DNA of 64,000 nt from Micromonospora sp. WMMA1947 (GTDB taxonomy: Bacteria; Actinomycetota; Actinomycetes; Mycobacteriales; Micromonosporaceae): the NCBI RefSeq assembly GCF_027497355.1, contig NZ_CP114909.1, positions 124,001-188,000 on the forward strand, read 5' to 3'. The notes beneath the pieces are model-generated. The model was not told the DNA's origin, did no database searches, and was given only the letters and a program-made list of their open reading frames with translations. Of the stretch, positions 26,870 to 36,129 are shown piece by piece; the first letter of the stretch is position 1, and every line of letters begins with the position of its first letter. The position numbers were made by a program, and so were the translations under genes.

Positions 26870-27937
26870 ATGACCTGGCGCCCTACCATCGCCGCACTCA
26901 CCGGCCTGTGCCTCGCACTGACCACTGCACCAGGCCCCGCCGGTGCCGGTGCCGCAGTCCCGGCACCTCGGGACGTCGCTCATGTTAACGCTCACACCTA
27001 CCCGTTCACCGGCCCACCCGGCGCGCCCCCCGGGGTCTGCCCGGAGGGCGCCGCGTACGGCCCGCCGCTGCCGGCCGGCTCCGTGTCCGCGACGAAGATC
27101 CGGAGCGGGTTCTCGTTCCTCGAAGGACCGGTGTGGATCGCCGACGGCGGCTACCTGCTGATGTCCGACATGGCCGCGGGCACCGGACCGAACAACGTGC
27201 AGCCCGCCACGATCCGCCGGTTCACCCCGCCCGCGACCTTCGACACCTTCATCGCCGATGCCGGAAGCAATGGCTTGGCACTCAGCCCCGACGCCCAGCA
27301 GATCATCGCCGCCACCCACGACCAGCGGAACGTCTCCGCGTACCGGCTGAGCGACACGGCCCGCAGCACCGTCGCCGCCGACCACCAGGGCCGGGCGTTC
27401 AACTCACCCAACGACGTCACGGTCCGGTCCGACGGCGTCGTCTACTTCACCGACCCCAACTTCCAGCGCGGCAACCGACCGGACCAGATGAGCGGACGTA
27501 CCAGTGTCTTCCGCGTCTCCGGCGGCCAGGTGTCGCTGGTGGACGACCGGCTGCGGCAACCCAACGGCATCGCGCTCTCCCCGGACGGCAGCACGCTCTA
27601 CGTGGGCGCCTACTCCGAGAACAAGATCTACAAGTACGTCGTCCAGCCCGACGGCAGCACAGGCGCCCGCAGCGTCTTCGTGAACTACCTCGGCGGTCCC
27701 GACGGGGTCACCGTCGACTGCGCCGGCAACGTGTACTGGGCCTCCGGCTCGGACGGCCTGATCCACGTCTACTCGCCCGCCGGCGCGCAGCTCGGCACGA
27801 TCCGCTCCGGCGGCGCCGGCACCACCAACGTGGCGTTCGGCGGACCCGACCGGCAGACCCTCTACATCACCTCCGGCCGAACGAACGACTCGGGCCTGTA
27901 CAGCGTGCGGCTCAACGTCCCCGGCTACCCGTACTGA
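26870..27937 (+). CDS. Secreted SMP-30/gluconolactonase-like beta-propeller protein
   Basis: This is a 355-residue exported protein. The signal peptide is about residues 1-28 (MTWRPTIAALTGLCLALTTA, then APGPAGAGA). The mature part has SMP-30/gluconolactonase features: FLEGPVWIADGGYLLMSDM (the metal-binding Glu region), NSPNDVTVRSDGVVYFTDPN, QPNGIALSPDGSTLYV and DGVTVDCAGNVYWAS. Such enzymes hydrolyse sugar lactones with a divalent metal. ATG 26870 has GGAG six bases upstream. It precedes a secreted sugar dehydrogenase by 27 bases; a lactonase after a sugar dehydrogenase makes chemical sense, since aldose oxidation yields a lactone. Confidence 0.85.
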   Translation: MTWRPTIAALTGLCLALTTAPGPAGAGAAVPAPRDVAHVNAHTYPFTGPPGAPPGVCPEGAAYGPPLPAGSVSATKIRSGFSFLEGPVWIADGGYLLMSDMAAGTGPNNVQPATIRRFTPPATFDTFIADAGSNGLALSPDAQQIIAATHDQRNVSAYRLSDTARSTVAADHQGRAFNSPNDVTVRSDGVVYFTDPNFQRGNRPDQMSGRTSVFRVSGGQVSLVDDRLRQPNGIALSPDGSTLYVGAYSENKIYKYVVQPDGSTGARSVFVNYLGGPDGVTVDCAGNVYWASGSDGLIHVYSPAGAQLGTIRSGGAGTTNVAFGGPDRQTLYITSGRTNDSGLYSVRLNVPGYPY

Positions 27938-27964
27938 CCAAGAACCCCGGGAAGGAAAACACCC

Positions 27965-29704
27965 GTGCGGATCAATCCTCACCACTTCCGACACCGCGTC
28001 CCGCTCGCCCTGCTGGTCTGCGCCGGCGTCATCGTGACCGGCGTACCCGCCAACGCCGAGCCGGCCGCACCGGCGACCGGGAGCCGGCAAGTGGCCCAGC
28101 TCGCCGCCGACACCAGCCCGCCCACCCGGCCGACCGGCCTGCGCCGCACCCGGCTGACCTGCCAGTCCGTCACGCTCGCCTGGTACGCCTCCCGGGACAA
28201 CGTCGGCGTCGCCTTCTACGACATCTACCACGACGGCCAGCTCGTCACCTCGGTCTCGGGACGGACGCTGACCGCCACGCTCAGCGTCGTGCAGGGTGTC
28301 ACCTGGGGCTGGTACGTCAATGCCCGCGACGCCGCCGGCAATGTCTCGCAGGCCAGCTCCACGCTCTCGGTCACCCCGCCGTTCTGCCAGCAGGACACGT
28401 CGCCGCCCAGCACGCCGACCGACCTGGCCGCGACGGTGAACGGCACGGCCGTGACCCTCACCTGGTCGGCCTCCACCGACAACGTCGCGGTCACCGGCTA
28501 CACGATCCTGCGCAACGGTACGGCGGTCGGCTCCACCACCGGCACCGCCAGCAACCCGCCGGCGACCACGTTCACCGACACCGGGCTGACGCCCGACACC
28601 GACTACCGGTACACGGTGACCGCCCGCGACGCCCAGGGCAACGTCTCGGGGGCGAGCGTCGCGGTCACCGCGCACACCGGCTCGGGCTGCACGAACCCGG
28701 TCTGCGGCGCCACGACGGTCACCACCGAGAAGGACCTGCCCTGGGGCCTGGTGCAACTGCCCGACGGCACTGTCCTCTACGGCCGGCGCGACCTGTTCGA
28801 CATCGTCGCCATGAACCCGGACGGCACCAACAAACGCAGCATCGGCACCGTGCCGAACGTGGCAGGCACCAGCGGCGAGGGCGGCGTGCTCGGGCTGGCC
28901 GTCTCGGCCACCTTCACCACCGACCGCTGGCTGTACATCTACCACACCACCACGACCGACAACCGGATCGTGCGCATCCGCTACGACGGCACGCTGCAAA
29001 CCGACACCAGGCAGGTGCTCGTCACCGGAATCCCGCGCAACAAGTACCACAACGGCGGCCGGCTGCGTTTCGGCCCCGACGGCAAGCTCTACGCCGCCAC
29101 CGGCGACGGACAGGACCCGGACGTGGCCCAGGACACCAGCAACCTGGGCGGCAAGGTGCTGCGGCTCAACCCCGACGGCACCGTGCCGGCGGACAACCCC
29201 TTCGGCAACTACGTGTGGAGCTACGGCCACCGCAACCCGCAGGGACTCGCCTTCGACTCCCAGGGCCGGCTCTTCGAGCAGGAGTTCGGCAACAACGTCA
29301 TGGACGAGACCAACATCATCGTCAAGGGCGGCAACTACGGCTGGCCCGCCTGCGAGGGCACCTCCGGCGACTGCGCCAACCCGAACTTCCGGGCCCCGAT
29401 CCGCACGTACCCGGTGGCCGAGGCCTCGTGCAGCGGCATCGCGATCGTCCGGGACGTGCTCTACATCGCCTGCCTGCGCGGCAACCGGATGTACCGTGCG
29501 GAGATCAGCGGCAACACGCTCACCAACGTCCAGCAGTACTTCGTCGGGACGTACTTCCGGCTGCGTACCGTCGAACCGACCCTCGACGGCAACCTGTGGC
29601 TGACCACGAGCACCGGCGGGGACAAGGACAGCACCCCGAACAACAGCAACGAGAAGATCCTCAAGGTGACCCTCGGCGGGGCGGCGTCCGGCCCCACGAG
29701 CTGA
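27965..29704 (+). CDS. Secreted PQQ-dependent sugar dehydrogenase-like protein with two FN3 domains
   Basis: This is a 579-residue exported protein. Signal peptide about 1-31 (ending VPANAEPA); two fibronectin type III-like modules (about 50-140 and 145-235, each beginning DTSPP); then a soluble-glucose-dehydrogenase-type six-bladed propeller with GEGGVLGLAVSATFTTDRWL, YHNGGRLRFGPDGKLYAATGDG and YVWSYGHRNPQGLAFD. These motifs line the PQQ site in GdhB-like proteins. GTG 27965 has GGAAGGA upstream. Likely co-transcribed with the lactonase, and ended by the hairpin at 29736-29770. Confidence 0.85.
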   Translation: MRINPHHFRHRVPLALLVCAGVIVTGVPANAEPAAPATGSRQVAQLAADTSPPTRPTGLRRTRLTCQSVTLAWYASRDNVGVAFYDIYHDGQLVTSVSGRTLTATLSVVQGVTWGWYVNARDAAGNVSQASSTLSVTPPFCQQDTSPPSTPTDLAATVNGTAVTLTWSASTDNVAVTGYTILRNGTAVGSTTGTASNPPATTFTDTGLTPDTDYRYTVTARDAQGNVSGASVAVTAHTGSGCTNPVCGATTVTTEKDLPWGLVQLPDGTVLYGRRDLFDIVAMNPDGTNKRSIGTVPNVAGTSGEGGVLGLAVSATFTTDRWLYIYHTTTTDNRIVRIRYDGTLQTDTRQVLVTGIPRNKYHNGGRLRFGPDGKLYAATGDGQDPDVAQDTSNLGGKVLRLNPDGTVPADNPFGNYVWSYGHRNPQGLAFDSQGRLFEQEFGNNVMDETNIIVKGGNYGWPACEGTSGDCANPNFRAPIRTYPVAEASCSGIAIVRDVLYIACLRGNRMYRAEISGNTLTNVQQYFVGTYFRLRTVEPTLDGNLWLTTSTGGDKDSTPNNSNEKILKVTLGGAASGPTS

Positions 29705-29735
29705 GGGCGGGCCGGGGATCCGGCACCGCCAACCG

Positions 29736-29770
29736 TCGGAGGGTGCCCGCGTCGCGCGGGCACCCTCCGA
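29736..29770 (+). terminator. Strong hairpin terminator after the sugar dehydrogenase
   Basis: A perfect 16-bp stem (TCGGAGGGTGCCCGCG at 29736-29751 and its complement at 29755-29770) with a three-base loop, 31 bases after the stop. No U-tract. Confidence 0.8.
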
Positions 29771-29826
29771 GCGGTCCGGGCCGATACTGCAACGGACCGC
29801 CGCCGGAGTGTCGACGAGGCGGCAGG

Positions 29827-29994
29827 TCAGGTGACGCCGATGTTCAGGTAGAAGTGGCCGAGCTTGAGCGACAGAGAGGCGCCTCCGAAGTGGTGAATGA
29901 CCAGGGCCAACAGGATTACGATCAAGATGCAGACGACGAGCCAGATCAGGGACCACACGAACCTTGGGATCCCGTAGCGACCGACGCGAGCCAT
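29827..29994 (-). CDS. Small single-pass membrane protein
   Basis: The 55-residue product MARVGRYGIPRFVW... has one membrane helix (about 12-34, rich in Ile/Leu/Val) and a C-terminal GASLSLKLGHFYLN tail. I chose ATG 29994 because GAGGGGG lies eight bases upstream; in-frame codons to 30042 encode a Cys/Ala-rich stretch that looks non-native. Function unknown. Confidence 0.6.
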   Translation of the reverse strand: MARVGRYGIPRFVWSLIWLVVCILIVILLALVIHHFGGASLSLKLGHFYLNIGVT

Positions 29995-30279
29995 CAGGCT
30001 CGCCCCCTCGGCGTTGGCGCTGCAGCAGGCGCCGCCACGCATGGCCTTGTCGGCTGTTGATAACTGCGCCCGACGCTAGCGGACGTCTCCATACCCCCTC
30101 CTTCATCGAGGTGTCCGCGAAACTTCCCTACCGAGGCTCGCGTCAAACTGGGGGCGGAGCAGCTGACCATCGGCCCGGCCGGGGCCTGCCAGATCCGGTA
30201 CCCGGCTGGCAGCCGCCGACCGGACACCCCTGGCTTGGCATCCCGCGCGTGGGCGAGGTCTCACGCCGAACGGGCGGCG

Positions 30280-32013
30280 CTACGCCTGAGGGGTCCAAGC
30301 CTGATACGGCCAGGTGCCGGCGGCACGAGCCCGGTCCACCAGTTCGGGCGCCCGGGTGGTGACCTCGATGGCGAGCTGTCCTGCATACCCGGCCATCGCT
30401 TCCGGGTACGTCCGCAAGGCAACCAGCAGTCGCCCAACCGCGCTGAGACGTTCGACGGCGATTCGCCAGTCCTGACGGTCGACGGCGAGGGCGGCGGTGA
30501 GCAGCAGTGTGTTCGCATACTCCCAGGCTGCGCGCTGGTCCAGCACGGCCAGCTCATGACGGATAGCGTAGGCATGTTCGGCCAAGGGCGCCGCGGTCGC
30601 TGTCTGCTGGCGTTCGAGCATCGCGGCGGCGAGATTGTGCAGCGCCGTGCCGAGGATTCGACGCAACCTTGGGTAGGCCGCGTCCGCGTCCGCGCAGCGG
30701 TCGATGACCTCGGACAGCAGCATGATCTGGTCTTCGTCACGTCCGGTGGCTTCCGCGACCACGGCGGCGTCGACCATGTGAGTGACCGCGTCGGCCAGCG
30801 CCTCCCGCTCGGTGGCGGTCCCGCGTAGCAGGCCCTCGTGCCGCCGGACGGCAACGACCACGGACAGCCAGGCAAGGTCCCAGGCGTCGTCGCAGTGGCC
30901 GATCCGGTGCCGGAGCATCGCCCGCTGGTAGAGGGCCGCGGACCAGAGGCGCCGGACGTCCCGCCGGGCCGGGTCCGACGTCGCCCCGTCGTACAGGCTC
31001 AACTCGTCGGCGAGCTCGGCGAGGACGCGGTCGGCCTCAATGATCTGATCTGCGTCGGCCAGAGAGATCCCTTGATCGAGCCGGGAGGCACAATCGGCGA
31101 TCACCGACGGGTCAGCGGGCGGGCGGTTGCCGGGTGCACGGCCGGTCACCCGCGACTCCGCCGCCAGCCGAGCCGCGAACCCGCCGGCGGTAACGCCGGA
31201 TGGTGCGGGCTGGGCCAGCAGGTCCAGGTAGGAGCGGCGGATCCGCCATGCGCCCGAGTCGGGCACCACCAGGTTTTCCGGCGCGGCTTGTCGCAGCTGC
31301 GCCAGCGACGCCTCGATCCGCTCTAGTCGCTTCTGCGCTCCGGAGCCCTGGAACATCTGTTCCAGTGAGTACTGTTCGGTCAGCGCCACCCGCATCAGGT
31401 CCGGCCGCCCCAGACTGCTGGCGACCCGTGCGAAGATTCCAAGGGCATCCGCCAGGTCGATCACGGCGGCCGCCTCGCCCGTGTCGCGGGCGAGCCCACG
31501 CTGCAGGTCGACCATCTCTGCGGCCAACGGTCCCAGGACGGAGGGGTCCGTCTGGAGTCTCAGGGTGACCAGCCCAGTCAGTGCCGCGGTCCGAGCGCGG
31601 CGGGCGTCGAGGCCGTCGGCGGGCCGGGGCGCGACCAACCGCCACATCCGCTCGACGGCATCGCGCCCGCGATCGACGAGCCCGATGCCGACCAGGATCT
31701 GGCCCGCCTGCACGGTGCGGACCACGGCGTCGGCATGCCAGTCCGGATCGGAGAGCAGATCGCCGGCGAGCGCGATGACCTCCTCGGCCTGTCCCCGCAG
31801 CTCAGTGACGTCACCGCCATCGGCGAGCCGTTCCTGAGAGAGGTTCAGAGTGGCGCGGCCCAGAGCGTGCAGCAGACGCCCCGGATCGCCCAGACCACGG
31901 GCAGCGGCAACCGCCCGCTCAACGGCCGCCCGGGTGTCCGGGCCGAGACCGGCCCGCGCGGTGATCTCGTCGGCGGCGCTGAGCAGGCGGTCGACCTCGG
32001 CAGGCTCGCTCAT
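30280..32013 (-). CDS. Large helical repeat (TPR-like) protein of unknown function
   Basis: This is a 577-residue all-helical protein rich in Ala, Leu and Arg. Repeated helical hairpins such as GRLLHALGRATLNLSQERLA, RRILGTALHNLAAAMLERQQ and ERLSAVGRLLVALRTYPEAM suggest TPR-like solenoid structure over most of its length. No enzymatic motif is visible. ATG 32013 is preceded by GGAGGTG. Similar tails occur in actinobacterial tetratricopeptide proteins linked to signalling. A tiny upstream frame ends over its start (TGATG). Confidence 0.6.
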   Translation of the reverse strand: MSEPAEVDRLLSAADEITARAGLGPDTRAAVERAVAAARGLGDPGRLLHALGRATLNLSQERLADGGDVTELRGQAEEVIALAGDLLSDPDWHADAVVRTVQAGQILVGIGLVDRGRDAVERMWRLVAPRPADGLDARRARTAALTGLVTLRLQTDPSVLGPLAAEMVDLQRGLARDTGEAAAVIDLADALGIFARVASSLGRPDLMRVALTEQYSLEQMFQGSGAQKRLERIEASLAQLRQAAPENLVVPDSGAWRIRRSYLDLLAQPAPSGVTAGGFAARLAAESRVTGRAPGNRPPADPSVIADCASRLDQGISLADADQIIEADRVLAELADELSLYDGATSDPARRDVRRLWSAALYQRAMLRHRIGHCDDAWDLAWLSVVVAVRRHEGLLRGTATEREALADAVTHMVDAAVVAEATGRDEDQIMLLSEVIDRCADADAAYPRLRRILGTALHNLAAAMLERQQTATAAPLAEHAYAIRHELAVLDQRAAWEYANTLLLTAALAVDRQDWRIAVERLSAVGRLLVALRTYPEAMAGYAGQLAIEVTTRAPELVDRARAAGTWPYQAWTPQA

Positions 32014-32096
32014 CACACCTCCAGTGCTGGACGACGAGTTGCCGTGACCAGCTGCGTGGCCGCACTGAGCACCGCGAGCAGCAGTCGACCGATCAT
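32013..32096 (-). CDS. Possible small upstream ORF
   Basis: A 27-codon frame (MIGRLLLAVLSAATQLVTAT plus seven residues) stops at TGA 32015-32013, sharing one base with the ATG of the large helical protein (TGATG). It is hydrophobic and amphipathic. No strong ribosome site is seen; upstream in-frame codons could extend it to 32207. The coupling geometry is its main support. Confidence 0.3.
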   Translation of the reverse strand: MIGRLLLAVLSAATQLVTATRRPALEV

Positions 32097-32381
32097 GAAA
32101 CCCGAGGCGCCGCCCGCCCCGGCGAGGCACGCCCCGTGCAACAGCCGCGAGCCAGCACGTCGCGATCCGCTCTCATCCACCAGTGACGTGACACGCCGTG
32201 AGGGCATGTCGCACTTCTACCAGGAGCCAGAGGAAAGAAGAAGAAGGTCGATACGGTCTCGCGGATGCCATGAAGTTCTGCGAAGACGCAGATATAACGA
32301 CATTCGACGCAACCGGCTGCTCGCGGTCACTGCTGCCGGAGCATCTGCAACCGACCCCGCAGACGGGGCGTGCATCGAGCG

Positions 32382-32855
32382 TCACACCGGGGCCTGGGCG
32401 AGGTCTCGGCGGGCTCGAACGGCCCGGGGCCAGGTCCATGCGGCGCGCAGGATGTAGGCCAGGAGCAGCAGCTCGAGCCCGATGGAGAAGCCGTAGAAGT
32501 AGAGGTAGCTCCAGGACTCGCCGTCCGCGTTGTACACCGTGACGGGGATGTAGAGCGTTGCCACGACGAGGTTGGTGGCGCGGTTGACGCGGACGGGGAG
32601 TGTCGTGGAGAGCAGGATCATGAGGATCGGGACGGCCATGAGTGTGAGCGCGAGGGCGACGAAGGTCGGGCCGGTGTCGAACTCGTGCACGGTGCCGGCC
32701 AGGATGTCGTTGATGAAGCCGGGCTTGTACAGGGCGAGGTAGTCGACGTAGATGTAGAGGAACATGAAGCTGGCCCAGGCCGCGGCACGCTTCGCCTGGA
32801 CCGGGATGCGCGCCTCCTGGAGCGCACCGGCTGGTCTGTCGGTTCTGGTCATCAC
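32382..32855 (-). CDS. DUF6326-like membrane protein
   Basis: This is a 157-residue protein with four membrane helices. FMFLYIYVDYLALYKPGFIN, LSTTLPVRVNRATNLVVATL and YLYFYGFSIGLELLLLAYIL are conserved stretches I associate with the DUF6326 family. Function unknown. It is divergent from a NarL-type histidine kinase; the two-component system may regulate it. The 285 bases downstream hold no clear gene. Confidence 0.7.
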   Translation of the reverse strand: MMTRTDRPAGALQEARIPVQAKRAAAWASFMFLYIYVDYLALYKPGFINDILAGTVHEFDTGPTFVALALTLMAVPILMILLSTTLPVRVNRATNLVVATLYIPVTVYNADGESWSYLYFYGFSIGLELLLLAYILRAAWTWPRAVRARRDLAQAPV

Positions 32856-33040
32856 GTCTCCGGTTTGCTGGCGTCAGCCGGGTCGGCTCACTCGATGTCT
32901 CCACCATGACCAGCGCCGGCGGGCGCCACATCCGCTTGCGGGCTCGGGCTGTCCTGGCCCCGGGCCCGGGACACTCGCCGTACTTTCGGCTGATCCGCCC
33001 GAGGGGCGGCCCCCTTACGTTCTGCGGAAAGGGGGGAAGC

Positions 33041-34174
33041 ATGCTTGCTGGGATCTGGGCTGAGCCTCGCCCCTCACGTCCGCCGGTGCGGGTGTGGCGG
33101 GACTGGGCGCTGTCCTCGGCTCTTGTCGTGATCTCGGTCGTCGAGATGCTGCTGCGCGACGACAGGGCATGGGCGCCGCTGCTGGTCGGTGTCAGCGTCG
33201 TGGTCGCCGCCTGCCTGCTGTATCGACGCACGCGACCGCTGGCCGCGGTAACCGTTGCCTTCGGAACCGTTCTCCTCTTCGACCTCGCGAGGATCGCAGT
33301 AATCGACGCCACCGGCCTGCTGGGCATCGCAGGGCTGCTCGTGTTGCCCTACGCCCTGCTGCGCTGGGGGGCAGGTCGCGAGGCTGCCCTCGGACTCGGC
33401 GTCATCCTCGTCTGGCTACCCGTCACCCTCGTCGCGGAGCAGACCTCACCCGCGGAGAAGGTCGCCGGTTACGGCTTCTTCCTGTGCTCGGCCGCGCTCG
33501 GAGCGGCGGTGCGCTACCGCGCCAGAAGCCACGACCGCGACGTCGAGCAGGTCCGGCTCCACCAGCGCAACGAACTCGCCCGCGAGCTGCACGACACGGT
33601 CGGCCATCACGTCTCGGCCATCGCCGTCCAGGCACAGGCAGGTCGCGCGCTGGCCGCCGCAGATCCGGAGCGCGCGCTGGCCACCCTGGTGACCATCGAG
33701 GAAGAGGCGTCCCGGACGCTCAGGGAGATGCGAGCCCTCGTGGGCGTGCTGCGCGACGGTACGGACGCCGATCTCGCCCCTCGGCGAGGAGTGCTGGACA
33801 TCGAACGACTCGCTCGTCCCGGCGGCGAGGTGCTGGGCGTCCGCGTGCAGGTCTCCGGTGACGCCGAGGCCGTCGAGCCGGCAGTCGGCACCGCCCTCTA
33901 CCTGATCGCCGCCGAGGCGGTCACCAACGCGACCCGCCACGCCCGCGGCGCCACCGGAGTCACCGTCGACGTCACCGCATCCCGCGACCAGGTGCACCTG
34001 CGGGTGCACGATGACGGCGAGGCGACCACAACCAGTTCCCCGCACGCCGGCTACGGGCTGCGCGGCATGGCCGAGCGGGCGAGCCTGCTCGGCGGCACCC
34101 TCCGGGCGGGACCTGCCCCGGACGGCGGCTGGAGCGTCGACGTCTCGCTTCCTCGGAAAGCGCGCACGTCATGA
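33041..34174 (+). CDS. NarL-type sensor histidine kinase
   Basis: The 377-residue kinase has four to five membrane helices within residues 20-150, then HisKA_3 RNELARELHDTVGHHVSAIA with the phospho-accepting His, and a HATPase_c domain with NATRHARG, VHDDGE and YGLRGMAERA. ATG 33041 is well placed behind AAAGGGGGGAAGC. Its stop overlaps the response regulator start (ATGA). Confidence 0.88.
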   Translation: MLAGIWAEPRPSRPPVRVWRDWALSSALVVISVVEMLLRDDRAWAPLLVGVSVVVAACLLYRRTRPLAAVTVAFGTVLLFDLARIAVIDATGLLGIAGLLVLPYALLRWGAGREAALGLGVILVWLPVTLVAEQTSPAEKVAGYGFFLCSAALGAAVRYRARSHDRDVEQVRLHQRNELARELHDTVGHHVSAIAVQAQAGRALAAADPERALATLVTIEEEASRTLREMRALVGVLRDGTDADLAPRRGVLDIERLARPGGEVLGVRVQVSGDAEAVEPAVGTALYLIAAEAVTNATRHARGATGVTVDVTASRDQVHLRVHDDGEATTTSSPHAGYGLRGMAERASLLGGTLRAGPAPDGGWSVDVSLPRKARTS

Positions 34175-34827
34175 CCATCCGCGTGCTGGTCGCTGACGAC
34201 CAGGACATCGTCAGGGCAGGGCTCTGCATGATCCTGGACGCCCAACCGGGCATCGCCGTCGTCGGCGACGCCGACGACGGCCGCCGGGCGATCTCCATGG
34301 CCCGTGCGCTGCGTCCCGATGTGTGCCTGCTGGACATCCGCATGCCCGAGGTCGACGGGATCGAAGCCACCCGCCGGCTCGCCGGGGCCGACGTCGCCGA
34401 TCCGCTGGCCGTCGTCGTCATCACCACCTTCGACCTCGACGAGTACGTCTACGGGGCGCTCAGGGCAGGCGCCCGAGGCTTCCTCCTCAAGGACGCCGGC
34501 GCCGAGATGCTCACCCAGGCCGTCCGTGCCGCCGCCCGCGGCGACGCCCTGATCGCACCGAGCATCACCGCGAGGCTCCTGTCCTCCTTCGCGAACAGCC
34601 GCTCGCGCTCGGTGCCACCTGAGCCTGTCGAGCCGCTGACCGCTCGCGAGGAACAGGTCCTGCTGGCTGCCGCTCGCGGGCGGACCAACAGCGAGATCGG
34701 CGATGAGCTGTCCATCAGCCTCAGCACCGTCAAGACCCACATCGCCGCCCTGATGCGCAAGCTCAACGCCCGCAACCGCGTCGAGATCGTGATGTGGGCC
34801 TACGAGACACGCCGCGTCGGCACCTGA
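34171..34827 (+). CDS. NarL/LuxR-family response regulator
   Basis: This is a 218-residue regulator with receiver motifs LVADDQDIVRAGLC, DVCLLDIRMPEVDG (acceptor Asp about 54) and GFLLKDAGAEML, followed by a LuxR HTH with LTAREEQVLLAAARGRTNSE and LSISLSTVKTHIAALMRKL. It is translationally coupled to the kinase. The divergent DUF6326 gene is a plausible target. Confidence 0.9.
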   Translation: MTIRVLVADDQDIVRAGLCMILDAQPGIAVVGDADDGRRAISMARALRPDVCLLDIRMPEVDGIEATRRLAGADVADPLAVVVITTFDLDEYVYGALRAGARGFLLKDAGAEMLTQAVRAAARGDALIAPSITARLLSSFANSRSRSVPPEPVEPLTAREEQVLLAAARGRTNSEIGDELSISLSTVKTHIAALMRKLNARNRVEIVMWAYETRRVGT

Positions 34828-34975
34828 TCGGCGCCCGCAGGCTCGGGTCGCGGAAACCAACGCCGACCGCTTCGGTGTGAGCTGTCGGCGAGACGGCCGG
34901 GTCAGGCTCGATGCGAGGTCAGAGGGCCTGGTGTGGCTCGTCCCGACCGGGCTCGGCTCGCACGCTTGCGGTACT

Positions 34976-35227
34976 TCACTGCTGCACTACCGGCATGAGG
35001 TGGCCGGTTTCCCTGGTCCAGCCGAGGAAGCGGCGGTGCAGCACGCCGGCCGGCGTCCAGGGCATGTCCTCGGTGGCCTGAACGAGGTAGGCGCCGAGGT
35101 AGAGGGCCAGCGACACCGGCGCATCCATGAACTCCGCCCGCAGCTCCCGCTTCCGGGTCGGGCAGGGCCAGGGCAGGTCGCAGCCGCCGCAGCTCCAGAC
35201 CGGCATGACCGGGCCGTGGGTGGTCAC
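34976..35227 (-). CDS. Small CxxC/Trp-rich protein, third gene of the disrupted cassette
   Basis: The 83-residue product contains VWSCGGCDLPWPCPTRKREL, a CxxC...C cluster, then an amphipathic region SLALYLGAYLVQATEDMPW and GVLHRRFLGWTRETGH. GTG 35227 overlaps the stop of the second cassette gene (GTGA). No family name is known to me. Because the IS21 element lies immediately upstream, its transcription from the native promoter is probably cut. Confidence 0.65.
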   Translation of the reverse strand: MTTHGPVMPVWSCGGCDLPWPCPTRKRELRAEFMDAPVSLALYLGAYLVQATEDMPWTPAGVLHRRFLGWTRETGHLMPVVQQ

Positions 35228-35265
35228 CGCACACCCTCCAGGAACCGCGCGGTGATCGCCCGCGC

Positions 35266-35270
35266 CTGCC
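35266..35270. repeat. Target site duplication, left copy
   Basis: CTGCC directly flanks the element end TGTCAACGCC; the identical CTGCC is at the far end (37426-37430). Confidence 0.85.
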
Positions 35271-35340
35271 TGTCAACGCCGGCTGAACTTTGACCCCTCT
35301 GTTCCGGCCGAATGTTGACCCCCTCGCTGGTTGTTGATGT

Positions 35341-36129
35341 TCAGTCGTTGGTCTTGGTTGCTGCGGGGACGCGGCCGAGGTCGCGGTCTTTGAGGCGGTA
35401 GCTGTCGCCCTTCATCGAGATGACCTCGGCGTGGTGGACGAGGCGGTCGATCATGGCCGCGGCGACGACATCGTCGCCGAACACTTCGCCCCAGCGGCCG
35501 AAGGGCTTGTTGCTGGTGACGATCAGCGAGGCTCGTTCGTAGCGGTTGGAGACGAGCTGGAAGAACAGGTTCGCGGCTTCGGCTTCGAAGGGGATGTAGC
35601 CGACCTCGTCGACGATCAGCAGCGGGATCCGGCCGAGTTTGACCAGTTCGTCCTGCAGCCGGCCGGCATGGTGGGCGTCAGCCAGGCGAGACACCCACTG
35701 GGCGGCGGTGGCGAACGCGACCCGGTGCCCGGCCTGGCAGGCCCGGATCCCGAGGCCGATGGACAGGTGGGTTTTGCCGGTGCCGGGCGGGCCCAGGAAG
35801 ACGACGTTCTCTCGGCCGGTGATGAAGTCGAGGGTTCCCAGATGGGCGATGGTCTCCCGCTTCAACGACCGTTGGTGGTCGAAGTCGAACTCCTCCAGGC
35901 TCTTGCGGGCCGGGAACCTGGCTGCCCGGATGCGTCCTTCTCCGCCGTGGGCTTCGCGGGCGGCGACCTCGCGTTGCAGGCAGGCGGCGAGGAACTCCTC
36001 ATGCGTCCACGACTCTGCCCGGGCCCGCTCCGCCAGGCGTTCCACCGACGCGGCCAGGGACGGCGCCTTCAGGGCACGGGTGAGGAACGCGATCTCGGAT
36101 GCGACGTTGCGGCTGGTCTTGGCGGCCAT
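35341..36129 (-). CDS. istB: IS21 transposition helper ATPase IstB
   Basis: This is a 262-residue DnaC-like AAA+ protein with Walker A VFLGPPGTGKTHLSIGL (about 103-119), Walker B LLIVDEVGYIPFE, and sensor VTSNKPFGRWGEVF. IstB helps the IstA transposase choose and capture target DNA. ATG 36129 overlaps the istA stop by two or three bases, the usual coupling in this family. Confidence 0.93.
   Translation of the reverse strand: MAAKTSRNVASEIAFLTRALKAPSLAASVERLAERARAESWTHEEFLAACLQREVAAREAHGGEGRIRAARFPARKSLEEFDFDHQRSLKRETIAHLGTLDFITGRENVVFLGPPGTGKTHLSIGLGIRACQAGHRVAFATAAQWVSRLADAHHAGRLQDELVKLGRIPLLIVDEVGYIPFEAEAANLFFQLVSNRYERASLIVTSNKPFGRWGEVFGDDVVAAAMIDRLVHHAEVISMKGDSYRLKDRDLGRVPAATKTND

Noticed and set aside
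27404..30106. 900-codon minus-strand frame opposite the sugar dehydrogenase
   Set aside because: Composition (Val/Gly/Asp/Arg bias) is that of an antisense shadow; the plus strand has signal peptides and known motifs.
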